Positions 1-6,524 of a stretch of DNA of 8,170 nt are shown here, in pieces (positions within the stretch are counted from its first letter, which is position 1; the number at the start of each line of letters is the position of its first letter). The notes under the pieces are model-generated. The model did no database searches, was not told where the DNA came from, and worked only from the letters and a program-made list of their open reading frames with translations. The position numbers and the translations under genes were made by a program. The DNA comes from an uncultured Hyphomicrobiales bacterium (GTDB lineage: Bacteria > Pseudomonadota > Alphaproteobacteria > Rhizobiales > Beijerinckiaceae). The stretch spans positions 1 to 8,170 of the forward strand of contig CAIZGQ010000553.1 of the NCBI GenBank assembly GCA_903932565.1. The letters run 5' to 3'.

Positions 1-1030
1 ATTGATAAGCGGGAACTTTGTAAGGAAATGGCAGACTGCCAGCAGTCATGTCCGCAATGCGAGTGCCATGTGTGCGAATATAGGCTCCTTGGTCGTGCCA
101 GATTTTATTTTCAATTCCAAGAAGCTTTCCGTTTGCATCGACTGCAGCGCGAATTTTGTGGCGCTGCTGCCGCGAATGGTTTGCTGCCATCAAATGTTCA
201 CGGCGATCTTCAATCCATTTGACGGGACGATGAAAGCGAAAGGCTGCCAGCAGAACAATGACATCCTCCGGGTAGATCTCACCGCGCACGCCAAAGCCAC
301 CACCCACATGCGACTCATACAGATGCAACGAGGTGGTGCTGCGCGATAGCATCTTGGCGAGACTTTCACGGTTGCGATGCGGAACCTTGGCGGCACCATA
401 CAGCTCCAAAACATCGCGTGCTGAATCATAGCGGCCAATGGCACCCCGGGTTTCCAGTGGCACACCGCTGTGCCGTCCAATCGACAAATCAAGCTCAACG
501 ATGGTATGGGCCGCCTGAAATGCAGCTGCAAGATCGCCATAGGCGAGGCGGCTTGTTGTGGCTTCGGTTGATAATCCCGGAGCGAAGTCGTGCGGTTCTT
601 CATCTGCAGAGAGGATTGGCGTGCGCTCATCAATGTCAATCGCCACAAGGTCGGCTGCGTCCTCGGCAATATAAGGGTTGGTTGCAAATATAACGGCCAC
701 GGGGTCGCCGACATAGCGGACAACCCCGTGTGCCAAAATATGTTGGCGGTATGGGGCCAATTTTTCAATCGGGCCTTCGCGAAAGTCGATGGGTGGAATA
801 TCCGCGACGTCCTTTGCCGTCCAAATTGCGATGACGCCGGGGAGGGTAGCGGCTGCGTGTGTGTCGATTGACCTGATTATGCCGTAAGGATAATCAGACC
901 GTACAACACGCATGTGGAGCTGATGTGGAAACGAGATGTCTGCCACAAAGCAGCCCTCTCCGCGAACCAATGGCGGATCTTCGAGCCGAGGGAGAGATTG
1001 TCCGAAATGCGTCCCGGGCTGCGAACTCAT
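1..1030 (-). CDS. Xanthine dehydrogenase/CO dehydrogenase-family molybdopterin-binding large subunit (3' end missing)
   Basis: Reading from 1030 down to base 1 gives an open frame of 343 codons with no stop, so the C-terminal part lies outside the window. The protein begins MSSQPGTHFGQSLPRLEDPP and shows the usual CoxL/XdhB-type order: an N-terminal LPRLEDPPLVRGEGCFVADI segment, then PGVIAIWTAKDV, VRYVGDPVAVIFA (the loop before the molybdenum domain), and the glycine-rich GGGFGVRGEIYPED motif at residues 243-256, which contacts the molybdopterin cofactor in this family. Family members run to about 750-800 residues, so less than half is present; the active-site loop that separates CO dehydrogenases from other hydroxylases is not visible. 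The ATG overlaps the small-subunit stop (ATGA, 1030-1027), with GCGGGG about 7 bases upstream, implying translational coupling. Expected role: hydroxylation of an aromatic or N-heterocyclic substrate using water. The substrate is unknown. Confidence 0.93.
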   Translation of the reverse strand, partial: MSSQPGTHFGQSLPRLEDPPLVRGEGCFVADISFPHQLHMRVVRSDYPYGIIRSIDTHAAATLPGVIAIWTAKDVADIPPIDFREGPIEKLAPYRQHILAHGVVRYVGDPVAVIFATNPYIAEDAADLVAIDIDERTPILSADEEPHDFAPGLSTEATTSRLAYGDLAAAFQAAHTIVELDLSIGRHSGVPLETRGAIGRYDSARDVLELYGAAKVPHRNRESLAKMLSRSTTSLHLYESHVGGGFGVRGEIYPEDVIVLLAAFRFHRPVKWIEDRREHLMAANHSRQQRHKIRAAVDANGKLLGIENKIWHDQGAYIRTHGTRIADMTAGSLPFPYKVPAYQ

Positions 1031-1497
1031 GTGATACCCCGCATGGTGTCGCGTGCATCCCGCACAGCTGCAATGATGTTTTGGTATCCAGTGCAACGGC
1101 ACAAATTGGCTGAGAGAACATCTTTCAGATCTGCATCGCTGATGTCTGGATTTTGCTCCAGGGCATGAACCGCAAGCATCAGAAAACCCGGTGTACAATA
1201 GCCGCATTGCAAGGCGTGATGTTTGATGAATGCGTGTTGCAGAGGATGAAGCGCAGTGCCATGAGCGAGGCCTTCCACTGTGCGGACCGTGCACCCATCG
1301 GCCTGGATTGCAAACATCAGGCATGCACGGATCGCGTCATCATCGACGATCAGTGTGCAAGCCCCACAAACGCCATGCTCGCACCCAAGATGGGTGCCCG
1401 TGTATCCGCACGTATCGCGTATCACGTCGGCCAGCGTGTGGCGTGGTTCGACATCGACGTGGTGCTTTTGACCATTGATGGTCAGAGAGATCTTCAT
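1027..1497 (-). CDS. [2Fe-2S]-binding small subunit of a molybdenum hydroxylase (CoxS-like)
   Basis: The 156-residue protein has the normal length and layout for the electron-transfer subunit of xanthine dehydrogenase-family enzymes. The N-terminal plant-ferredoxin-type domain carries C39, C44, C47 and C59 (GCEHGVCGAC plus a later Cys). The C-terminal four-helix domain carries C98 and C101 in LQCGYCTPGF and C133 and C135 in NLCRCTGY. All eight cluster ligands are present, and Q97 sits before the cluster that faces the molybdenum cofactor. It passes electrons from the large subunit to an FAD subunit or a cytochrome. The start MKISLTINGQ matches the family; the ribosome binding site is weak (GGTAA about 10 bases upstream). 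It is followed directly by the large subunit with a 4-base overlap. No FAD (CoxM-like) subunit lies upstream; one could follow the large subunit outside the window, or the enzyme could be the two-subunit type that feeds a cytochrome. Confidence 0.96.
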   Translation of the reverse strand: MKISLTINGQKHHVDVEPRHTLADVIRDTCGYTGTHLGCEHGVCGACTLIVDDDAIRACLMFAIQADGCTVRTVEGLAHGTALHPLQHAFIKHHALQCGYCTPGFLMLAVHALEQNPDISDADLKDVLSANLCRCTGYQNIIAAVRDARDTMRGIT

Positions 1498-1849
1498 ATT
1501 GGCTTACCGTTACATGGCCATAGTGGTCCGCTCGACGCGGTGCAGGTCAGAACTTGGCGCAGCCTGAGCGCGTTGGCGTGTAACATGCAGCTATGCCTTC
1601 TGATCCGTAGGACGTATGTACGCGTTCGTCCCTAGAGCGTTTGAGGCGGTTTGCAAAATTTACGCCAAGCGATCAGGGTTGACTCACATCTGTGGCTTTC
1701 CAAATGCTTCGCCGGACAGTCTTTGTGACGTAGCCAAGGCAGAGGATGTTGCTGGCTTACTCCTCGCTGCTTTGGACCTCTGCCGGACCGTCGAACATCA
1801 TCCAGAGGCTTGTCAGGCAATTATTGGAGCATGGGCTCAAACTGCGCGT
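1498..1849. other. Intergenic region between the molybdenum hydroxylase and the YihY gene
   Basis: This 352-base gap must carry the upstream region of the minus-strand molybdenum hydroxylase pair, but no convincing sigma-70 promoter is visible. An imperfect dyad lies at 1610-1631: GGACG pairs with CGTCC, with a short inner stem and CGTATGTACG, a near-palindrome, at its centre-left. It has no T-tract on either side, so it is a weak operator candidate rather than a terminator. The stretch from about 1630 to 1820 reads as open on both strands without family resemblance. A plus-strand frame from 1616 runs into the end of the YihY gene and is not called as a gene. Confidence 0.5.
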
Positions 1850-2725
1850 TCATTTGGCAAACGACACGGCTGGTTTTTTGAGGTGTGTTTGCTGACGAAG
1901 CTTGATCGACCCATGATGCTTGGCAATCGCATAAGATAGCTCCGCACCTAGAAGAAGGATCTGTGACGAATAGTAAACCCAGATCAGGACAACCATGATG
2001 GATGCTGCTGCTCCATAATTGGTATCGAACCCCTGTTTAGCAATATAAAAGCTGATCGCGATTTTTCCAATTTCAAACAATATTGCGGTGAAAAAAGCGC
2101 TGAACCATAGGTCATTCCAGCTGATCTCGGTATCGGGCAAATACTTGTAGATCATTGCAAAAAGTAGTGAGACCACAATAGTTGAGACGAGAAAATTGAT
2201 TGCATGTAATATCCATTCCTGGATATGCGGCGTGACATAGGCTCCAAATGCGGCGAGCAAAGTTGTCACTGCCAGGGATGCCACGAGAAAAAAGCCGGAT
2301 GCAAAGACGGCCGCGAGCGAGGTCAGGTAGGTTCGGATCAAAGGCCAGAAGCTTTTTCCTGGCACGTCCGTCACCTCCCATACTGTGTTCAGTGCATCCT
2401 TAAGCTGCACGACGACGCCCATGGCAACAACCAGCAACGCGCCGAGACTGAGGGCTGTGGAGAACGTGCCGTCGCGAGGACGACGCGCGTCTGTCAACAT
2501 GGCTTGAATGGCAACAGCCCCTGTCGCGCCAAATGCATTGGTCATCCAGGACGATACCTGATTGTTCGTATCGTCCTGACCAAAGAACAATCCTGCAACG
2601 GAAGTTGCAACAAAGATGATAGGCCCCAATGAAAACATCGAATAATAGGCGAGTGCCGCGCCCTGTCGCGAATCGCGATGGTTGGACCAATTGACAGCAA
2701 CTTCTTTCGTGATCGCCCAAAGCAT
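1850..2725 (-). CDS. YihY/BrkB-family inner-membrane protein
   Basis: The 291-residue protein, counted from the ATG at 2725, has the typical family length. Recognisable family segments are AALAYYSMFSLGP (residues 23-35), LNTVWEV (112-118), YKYLPD (193-198) and the C-terminal YGAAASIMVVLIWVYYSSQI (237-256) followed by LLLGAEL. About six hydrophobic segments are visible (roughly 27-49, 91-108, 136-160, 172-194, 206-228 and 240-262), with a basic C-terminal tail in the cytoplasm. The family was once annotated as ribonuclease BN, which is incorrect; its biochemical role is not established. A TTG at 2785 would add 20 residues, but the ATG has GGAG six bases upstream and the family N-terminus fits it. 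The gene lies between the regulator and the molybdenum hydroxylase on the same strand. It looks unrelated to catabolism, and its local base composition is lower in GC in places. Confidence 0.93.
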   Translation of the reverse strand: MLWAITKEVAVNWSNHRDSRQGAALAYYSMFSLGPIIFVATSVAGLFFGQDDTNNQVSSWMTNAFGATGAVAIQAMLTDARRPRDGTFSTALSLGALLVVAMGVVVQLKDALNTVWEVTDVPGKSFWPLIRTYLTSLAAVFASGFFLVASLAVTTLLAAFGAYVTPHIQEWILHAINFLVSTIVVSLLFAMIYKYLPDTEISWNDLWFSAFFTAILFEIGKIAISFYIAKQGFDTNYGAAASIMVVLIWVYYSSQILLLGAELSYAIAKHHGSIKLRQQTHLKKPAVSFAK

Positions 2726-3017
2726 GCGACTCTCCAAAATTATAAGCACTTTTTTGATGTGAAAATTGACCTTGGCCTCTAGCAAATTTGAGACCGCGCC
2801 GAGGCCCGTGATTCAAATTCAACTCAATGACAAAAATTCAGCACTTGAAATGAGTACTTTCCGCAAACTCTTTTTAAAAATGGGTCGCACGACCGACGCT
2901 GCGCCGCTCACGATTTAATTTGTAATTGAGTGAACCTGGAATTTAAGTTTGGCTGGTCCCCGGAGATCACTTTGTCTCCTGAAATCAAAGTTTGTTTTGA
3001 ATTCATGAAATCGCGCT
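2726..3017. other. AT-rich intergenic region between YihY and the LysR gene
   Basis: This stretch of about 290 bases has no supportable gene. It is AT-rich, with a TTTTTAAAAA palindrome at 2871-2880 and an imperfect inverted repeat: the complement of 2818-2838 closely matches 2917-2934, differing by one base and two small gaps. A 5-base stem, GGAGA/TCTCC at 2962-2979, lies past the LysR stop but is too short and lacks a T-tract for a clear terminator. The YihY promoter is presumably within this region, but no good -35/-10 pair at a usable distance was found. Confidence 0.5.
2731..2735 (-). promoter_or_regulatory. Ribosome binding site fixing the YihY start
   Basis: On the minus strand GGAGA is followed by GTCGC and then ATG at 2725. 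This spacing favours the ATG over the in-frame TTG at 2785, whose upstream sequence has no comparable site. Confidence 0.7.
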
Positions 3018-3941
3018 TCATCGTTTGCTCGCTGTGTGAAGGGCACGATCCACAGTCTGTCGGAGCCACACCTGCGCACGATCCAGCTCCTTGCGTGCGT
3101 GCCAGACCTGCAAGAACACGAGGTCCGGCACTTCAAAGGGAACAGGCACGGGCATCTGCACCAGGTCCGTCGCGGCTTTAAAAACGTCCAGCAGTTTGTG
3201 GCGCGAATGCGCGATGAGATCGGTACCTTCGATGAGCGACGGTACGGCCAGATAATGCGGTACGCTCGCCACAATGCGCCTGTGCAGCCCCATGGACCGC
3301 AGTATCTCATCGAGCTGAATGCCAGAATCACTGCTTGGTGTCACAGTTACGTGCGGCGATTCAAGAAACGCCTTGAGCGAGAGGCGTCCTTTGCGCAGAC
3401 GCGGGTTTGACCGGTCCGCAATGCAGACCAGTTGGTCACGATAAAGTTCCTTGCTGCGCAGGCCGCTGGGGAGCGAGGGGAAGACGCCAAGGGCAAGATC
3501 CGCCTGATCCTCCAGGAGGAGGCGGCAGGAATGCACGGGCCCTCCAGTCTGCACCAGAATGTCCACATTGGGCGCTTCCCGCCGCACGATTTGGACAATC
3601 TGTGGCAGACCCTCAATCGTCATCGCATCGCTCATGGCAAGTCTGAAAACCTGCGAGCTGTGGGCGGGATCAAAGCCGCTCCCCGTTGTCAAAAGCGCGT
3701 GGCACTGCGCCATGGCGTGTTCAAGCGGATCCCTTAAGGCAAGGGCTTTTGCCGTTGCCACCATGCTGGCGCCATCGCGCACCAGCAGCGGGTCCTGGAA
3801 AATATCACGCAGGCGTTTCAAAGCGTGGCTTGCGGCCGATTGGGTGACGTTCAGCCGATCCGCCGCCTTGGAGACGCTCTGCGTGCTCAAAAGCGCGTCG
3901 AGAACTTTGAGGAGGTTAAGGTCGATGCTGGAGAGGTTCAT
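3018..3941 (-). CDS. LysR-type transcriptional regulator (NodD/PcpR-like subgroup)
   Basis: At 307 residues this is standard LysR length. The N-terminus SSIDLNLLKVLDALLSTQ leads into the winged helix-turn-helix: the segment SVSKAADRLNVTQSAASHAL at residues 22-41, then KRLRDIFQDPLLVRDG. The DIDLNLL-type opening and the PLLVR turn are typical of the NodD/PcpR/LinR-like subgroup, which often controls aromatic catabolism. The effector-binding domain spans about residues 95-300, with FRLAMSDAM at its start and HVTVTPSSDSGIQLDEILRS later. It is transcribed away from the DapA-like gene, with 113 bases between the two start codons, the classical arrangement for a LysR regulator and its target operon. 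A T-N11-A site lies in that gap. The inducer is probably a pathway substrate or intermediate, by family precedent only. The ribosome binding site is weak (TAGG about 10-13 bases before the ATG). Confidence 0.95.
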   Translation of the reverse strand: MNLSSIDLNLLKVLDALLSTQSVSKAADRLNVTQSAASHALKRLRDIFQDPLLVRDGASMVATAKALALRDPLEHAMAQCHALLTTGSGFDPAHSSQVFRLAMSDAMTIEGLPQIVQIVRREAPNVDILVQTGGPVHSCRLLLEDQADLALGVFPSLPSGLRSKELYRDQLVCIADRSNPRLRKGRLSLKAFLESPHVTVTPSSDSGIQLDEILRSMGLHRRIVASVPHYLAVPSLIEGTDLIAHSRHKLLDVFKAATDLVQMPVPVPFEVPDLVFLQVWHARKELDRAQVWLRQTVDRALHTASKR

Positions 3942-3955
3942 GGGGGCGAACCTAC

Positions 3956-3970
3956 ATGAATTGAAGTCAT
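3956..3970. promoter_or_regulatory. Candidate LysR box (ATGA-N7-TCAT)
   Basis: A perfect 4+4 dyad, ATGA at 3956-3959 and TCAT at 3967-3970, contains the T-N11-A signature (T3957, A3969). It lies between the divergent LysR and DapA-like starts. Its centre (3963) is about 65 bases before the start site predicted from the -10 element at 4016-4021, the usual position of the LysR recognition site. The adjoining 3972-3988 stretch has TATC/GATA half-sites (TATC-N3-GATA, then GATA-N2-TATC) that could be the promoter-proximal activation site. Confidence 0.6.
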
Positions 3971-3992
3971 ATATCTATGATAAGTATCGTGG

Positions 3993-4021
3993 TTGAATTA
4001 ATAGTCTCGCCTTTGGATACT
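3993..4021 (+). promoter_or_regulatory. Candidate sigma-70 promoter of the catabolic operon
   Basis: TTGAAT (3993-3998) and GATACT (4016-4021) are separated by 17 bases; each matches its consensus hexamer at 4 of 6 positions. Such a weak promoter is typical of activator-dependent operons. Transcription would start near 4028, giving a leader of about 27 bases before the ATG at 4055. This is inferred from sequence only. Confidence 0.45.
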
Positions 4022-4041
4022 CACCCCCAGAACAAGAGCTC

Positions 4042-4047
4042 AGGGAG
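4042..4047 (+). promoter_or_regulatory. Ribosome binding site fixing the DapA-like start
   Basis: AGGGAG lies 7 bases before the ATG at 4055. It selects this start over the in-frame ATG at 3977, which falls inside the regulatory region upstream of the predicted promoter and would add 26 residues foreign to the family. Confidence 0.8.
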
Positions 4048-4054
4048 TGAAATC

Positions 4055-5041
4055 ATGAAGAGTGTTGGACATCGCCGGTATGTGGCAGCCCTGCTGCCGA
4101 TGGACCGTAATCTGAAAATCGATGAACAGGCTTATCGCCGCTTCGTGCGCTATTTTGCCAATGACCCGGAATTCTGCAAAGAGGGTGGCCTTTGCGTCAA
4201 CCCGGAAGCTGCCGAGATCTTCTATCTGACGCGCGCCGAGAAGCGCCGCGTTCTCGAAATCTCCATGGAAGAAGCGCACGGCAAGCTGCCCATCATTGCG
4301 GGCACATGGGCGATCACGACAGCCGAGACGGTCGAGACTGCCAAAGACTGCAAGTCCATGGGTGTTGATGGCATTTTCGTGACACCGCCCGGTGGCGCGC
4401 AGGATGTCACCTCGTGCTGGGATGCGGATCAATATCCCGAGATTTGGCTTGATCAAATCATCGAGCAGGATCGTGCGGTCGATCTGCCGATCGTCACACA
4501 TCCGGTTGGTGGGGCAAAGCCGCCATATTTTCCAGGCCTGCCGTTGGCCGCGACGCTGCGTATCTGTCGCGAGGTGCCCAACATCGTTGGCTGGAAAATG
4601 ACCTACACCTATGAAGGTTTTCGCCTGATTGCCAAGGGTCTGCGCGGATTGGATCGCGATGTCGCGGTGATGGGTGCGCTTGCCTCGCGCTTTCATGAAT
4701 ACCGCCTCACCAACATGTTTGATGGCACGCTCAGTGGCTTTTGGAATTTTGCAAAAGAGCCCATGCTGGCGCATCTTGAAGCGTGGGATCGTCGCGATCT
4801 CGAAACCGCTTCGCGCATCTGGGATAGCGGACTCTGTGAATTGCAGGAATATATTGCCGACATGGGCCGTTTGCACATTCGCTACAAGACAGCGACCTGG
4901 CTGCGTGGTTTGATCCCCAATCCGTATATGCGCCCGCCTATGCCAAAGCCGCAGCAGATTGAAATCGACACGATCTACCGCCTGTTGCAGCAGCTAGGCT
5001 TGAGCGTGATCGATCGCGGCGAAACCAAGCTCGCCGCCTGA
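4055..5041 (+). CDS. Dihydrodipicolinate synthase (DapA)-family lyase/aldolase, atypical active site
   Basis: The 328-residue protein reads as a DapA/N-acetylneuraminate lyase-type TIM barrel, slightly longer than the usual 290-310. Family marks are the N-terminal AALLPMDRNLKIDEQAYRR, IIAGTWAITTAETVETAKDC after strand 3, MGVDGIFVTPP (residues 102-112) and NIVGWKM (176-182), where K181 is the expected Schiff-base lysine. Two usual features are changed. The GTTGE carboxylate-binding motif is replaced by VNPEAAE (48-54), and the YN-P catalytic tyrosine region reads PIVTHP (145-150), so H149 or a neighbour takes the tyrosine position. This argues against true lysine-pathway DapA and for a catabolic aldolase or hydratase acting on another 2-oxo acid. 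It is the first gene of the operon opposite LysR, with the MFS gene 75 bases downstream. The fold assignment is firm; the reaction is unknown. Confidence 0.9.
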   Translation: MKSVGHRRYVAALLPMDRNLKIDEQAYRRFVRYFANDPEFCKEGGLCVNPEAAEIFYLTRAEKRRVLEISMEEAHGKLPIIAGTWAITTAETVETAKDCKSMGVDGIFVTPPGGAQDVTSCWDADQYPEIWLDQIIEQDRAVDLPIVTHPVGGAKPPYFPGLPLAATLRICREVPNIVGWKMTYTYEGFRLIAKGLRGLDRDVAVMGALASRFHEYRLTNMFDGTLSGFWNFAKEPMLAHLEAWDRRDLETASRIWDSGLCELQEYIADMGRLHIRYKTATWLRGLIPNPYMRPPMPKPQQIEIDTIYRLLQQLGLSVIDRGETKLAA

Positions 5042-5059
5042 TTTCGGAAGTGCACTGGG

Positions 5060-5083
5060 GCACGCCGTGCAAAGACGGCGTGC
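5060..5083 (+). other. Intercistronic hairpin after the DapA-like gene
   Basis: A perfect 9-base stem (GCACGCCGT / ACGGCGTGC) closes a 6-base GCAAAG loop, and two G-T wobble pairs could extend it. The downstream sequence TTGACCTTATAAAAATAA is AT-rich but not a T-tract. It is therefore better explained as a processing or mRNA-stability element, or a leaky terminator, within the operon than as a strong intrinsic terminator. Confidence 0.7.
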
Positions 5084-5116
5084 TTGACCTTATAAAAATA
5101 ATCAAGGGAGGCACGC

Positions 5117-6493
5117 ATGAACGAAGCCGTTGGCTTTTCAAGGCAGATTACCGCCGAGGGTATCACGCAACGCATTGAGCGCCTTCCTGTCACATCCTGG
5201 CAGGTGCGCACGCGTGTCATCATCGGTGTGGCGACATTCTTTGACGCGTTTGATGCGCTCGCCATCGCCTTCATTTTACCGGTGCTTGCACCCTTGTGGA
5301 AGCTGACGCCGGGTCAGATCGGCTTGATGATATCCATTGGCTTTCTCGGCCAGCTGATTGGCGCCTTGGTCTTCGGGTGGGTGGGCCAGCGCTTTGGCCG
5401 CATCACTGCGATGACTTGGTCCATCGCGATTTTTGGCGTCGCGAGTTTGGCCTGCGCCTTCGCGTGGAATTACGAATCCCTTCTGGCCTTGCGGACTATT
5501 CAGGGTCTCGGCCTTGGTGGTGAGGTGCCGATTGCGGCGGTTTACATCAACGAACTTGCAAAAGCCAAGGGCCGTGGGCGTTTCTTCCTGCTCTATGAAC
5601 TGATCTTCCCAATCGGTCTTGTCATGTCCGGCGTGCTTGGCGCTTGGCTGGTGCCGACCTATGGCTGGCAGAGCATGTTCATTGTCGGCGCAATTCCGGC
5701 CATTCTGGCACTATTTCTGCGCATTGCCCTGCCGGAATCGCCGCGGTGGCTCGCAGCTGTTGGACGGCTCACGGAGGCCGACACCGCCATGCAGCAGATC
5801 GAAGATGCAACCCAGAAAGCATACGGCAAACCGTTGCCTGCGCCCGAGCGAGATGTGGTTGGCATCAAAGCGCTGAAGGCGAGCTGGCGCGATCTGTTTG
5901 GCCCCACATATCTACGTCGCACGCTGGTAATCTGGCTCATCTGGTTTGTCACATATCTCCTCAATTATGGTCTCGTGACGTGGCTGCCAACGATCTACCG
6001 CACGGTCTACAAGCTGCCGCTTGACCAGGCGTTGCGCTACAGTCTCATCACAAACGTAGTCGGATTGTTTGGCTGCGCGGTTTGTGCATTGTTGATCGAC
6101 AAGGCGGGGCGCCGCTTGTGGTTTGCCGTGTCGTTTGTGGGTGCGGCGGCTGCGTTGATTGGCCTGTGGTCCACGGGTGCGACGACGCCGGAGAATGTGC
6201 TTCTCTTCGCTTCTATCGGTTATTTCTTCATCTCGACGTTGTCCATTGCGGTTTATCTCTTTACGCCCGAGTCCTATCCAACGCGCATTCGTGCGGTCGG
6301 GGTTGCCACAGCCACGGCGTGGTTGCGCGTCGCCTCGATGATTGGTCCAGGCTTTGTGGGTGCCATGGTCGCAGGCTCCAGCCTCAACACAGTGTTCCTC
6401 ACATTCGGTATCATCTCTGCTGTTGCTGGCATCCTCGTCTACATATTCGCCGACGAGACCAAGGACCGTGTGCTTGAAGAAGTCTCGCCCTAA
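5117..6493 (+). CDS. MFS transporter, aromatic acid:H+ symporter/sugar transporter-like
   Basis: The 458-residue protein has about 12 membrane segments (near 33-60, 67-88, 96-115, 120-142, 156-180, 184-203, 267-290, 306-327, 333-351, 360-382, 394-418 and 424-445), with a central cytoplasmic loop at about 204-266. Family marks are DAFD in the first segment (D43, D46), like the DGxD of PcaK-type aromatic acid symporters; RTIQGLGLGGEVP (126-138); PESPRWL (206-212); LLIDKAGRR (325-333); and PESYPTRIRAVGVA (384-397). The conserved motif-A Asp after segment 2 is replaced by Gln (GWVGQRFGR, Q91). It probably takes up the aromatic or other acid degraded by the neighbouring enzymes, driven by the proton gradient. 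AAGGGAGG lies 5 bases before the ATG. It sits between the DapA-like and amidohydrolase genes in the same operon. Substrate specificity cannot be assigned. Confidence 0.94.
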   Translation: MNEAVGFSRQITAEGITQRIERLPVTSWQVRTRVIIGVATFFDAFDALAIAFILPVLAPLWKLTPGQIGLMISIGFLGQLIGALVFGWVGQRFGRITAMTWSIAIFGVASLACAFAWNYESLLALRTIQGLGLGGEVPIAAVYINELAKAKGRGRFFLLYELIFPIGLVMSGVLGAWLVPTYGWQSMFIVGAIPAILALFLRIALPESPRWLAAVGRLTEADTAMQQIEDATQKAYGKPLPAPERDVVGIKALKASWRDLFGPTYLRRTLVIWLIWFVTYLLNYGLVTWLPTIYRTVYKLPLDQALRYSLITNVVGLFGCAVCALLIDKAGRRLWFAVSFVGAAAALIGLWSTGATTPENVLLFASIGYFFISTLSIAVYLFTPESYPTRIRAVGVATATAWLRVASMIGPGFVGAMVAGSSLNTVFLTFGIISAVAGILVYIFADETKDRVLEEVSP

Positions 6494-6501
6494 AAGGCGA
6501 A

Positions 6502-6516
6502 AACACGAAACGTGTT
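6502..6516 (+). other. Small intercistronic hairpin after the transporter gene
   Basis: AACACG-AAA-CGTGTT forms a perfect 6-base stem with a 3-base loop. GCG (6497-6499) and CGC (6518-6520) could extend it across a small internal loop. It fills most of the 46-base gap between the transporter stop and the amidohydrolase start. There is no T-tract. Confidence 0.55.
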
Positions 6517-6524
6517 GCGCTTGC

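Noticed and set aside
190..768. Long minus-strand frame of 192 codons
   Set aside because: It is a shadow of the molybdopterin-binding subunit, whose own frame on the same strand gives the recognisable GGGFGVRGE protein through to the window edge.
1632..1820. Possible insertion-sequence remnant in the gap before the hydroxylase genes
   Set aside because: The TAGAGCGTTTGAGG-type text looked familiar from alphaproteobacterial intergenic DNA, but no terminal repeats, target duplication or transposase motif could be shown.
2739..2744. Perfect TATAAT on the minus strand just before the YihY gene
   Set aside because: It lies only 13 bases before the ATG, so the transcript would start at or inside the ribosome binding site, and no -35 hexamer sits at the right distance.
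2962..2979. GGAGA/TCTCC hairpin downstream of the LysR stop as a terminator
   Set aside because: The stem is only 5 bases, the loop is 8, and no T-tract follows on the minus strand.
3977..4054. Upstream ATG extension of the DapA-like gene
   Set aside because: The extension would begin within the operator region and before the predicted promoter. The ATG at 4055 has AGGGAG at proper spacing and fits the family N-terminus.
4040..4876. Minus-strand frame of 278 codons opposite the DapA-like gene
   Set aside because: It has no family features, and the plus strand encodes a clear DapA-family protein with a ribosome binding site.
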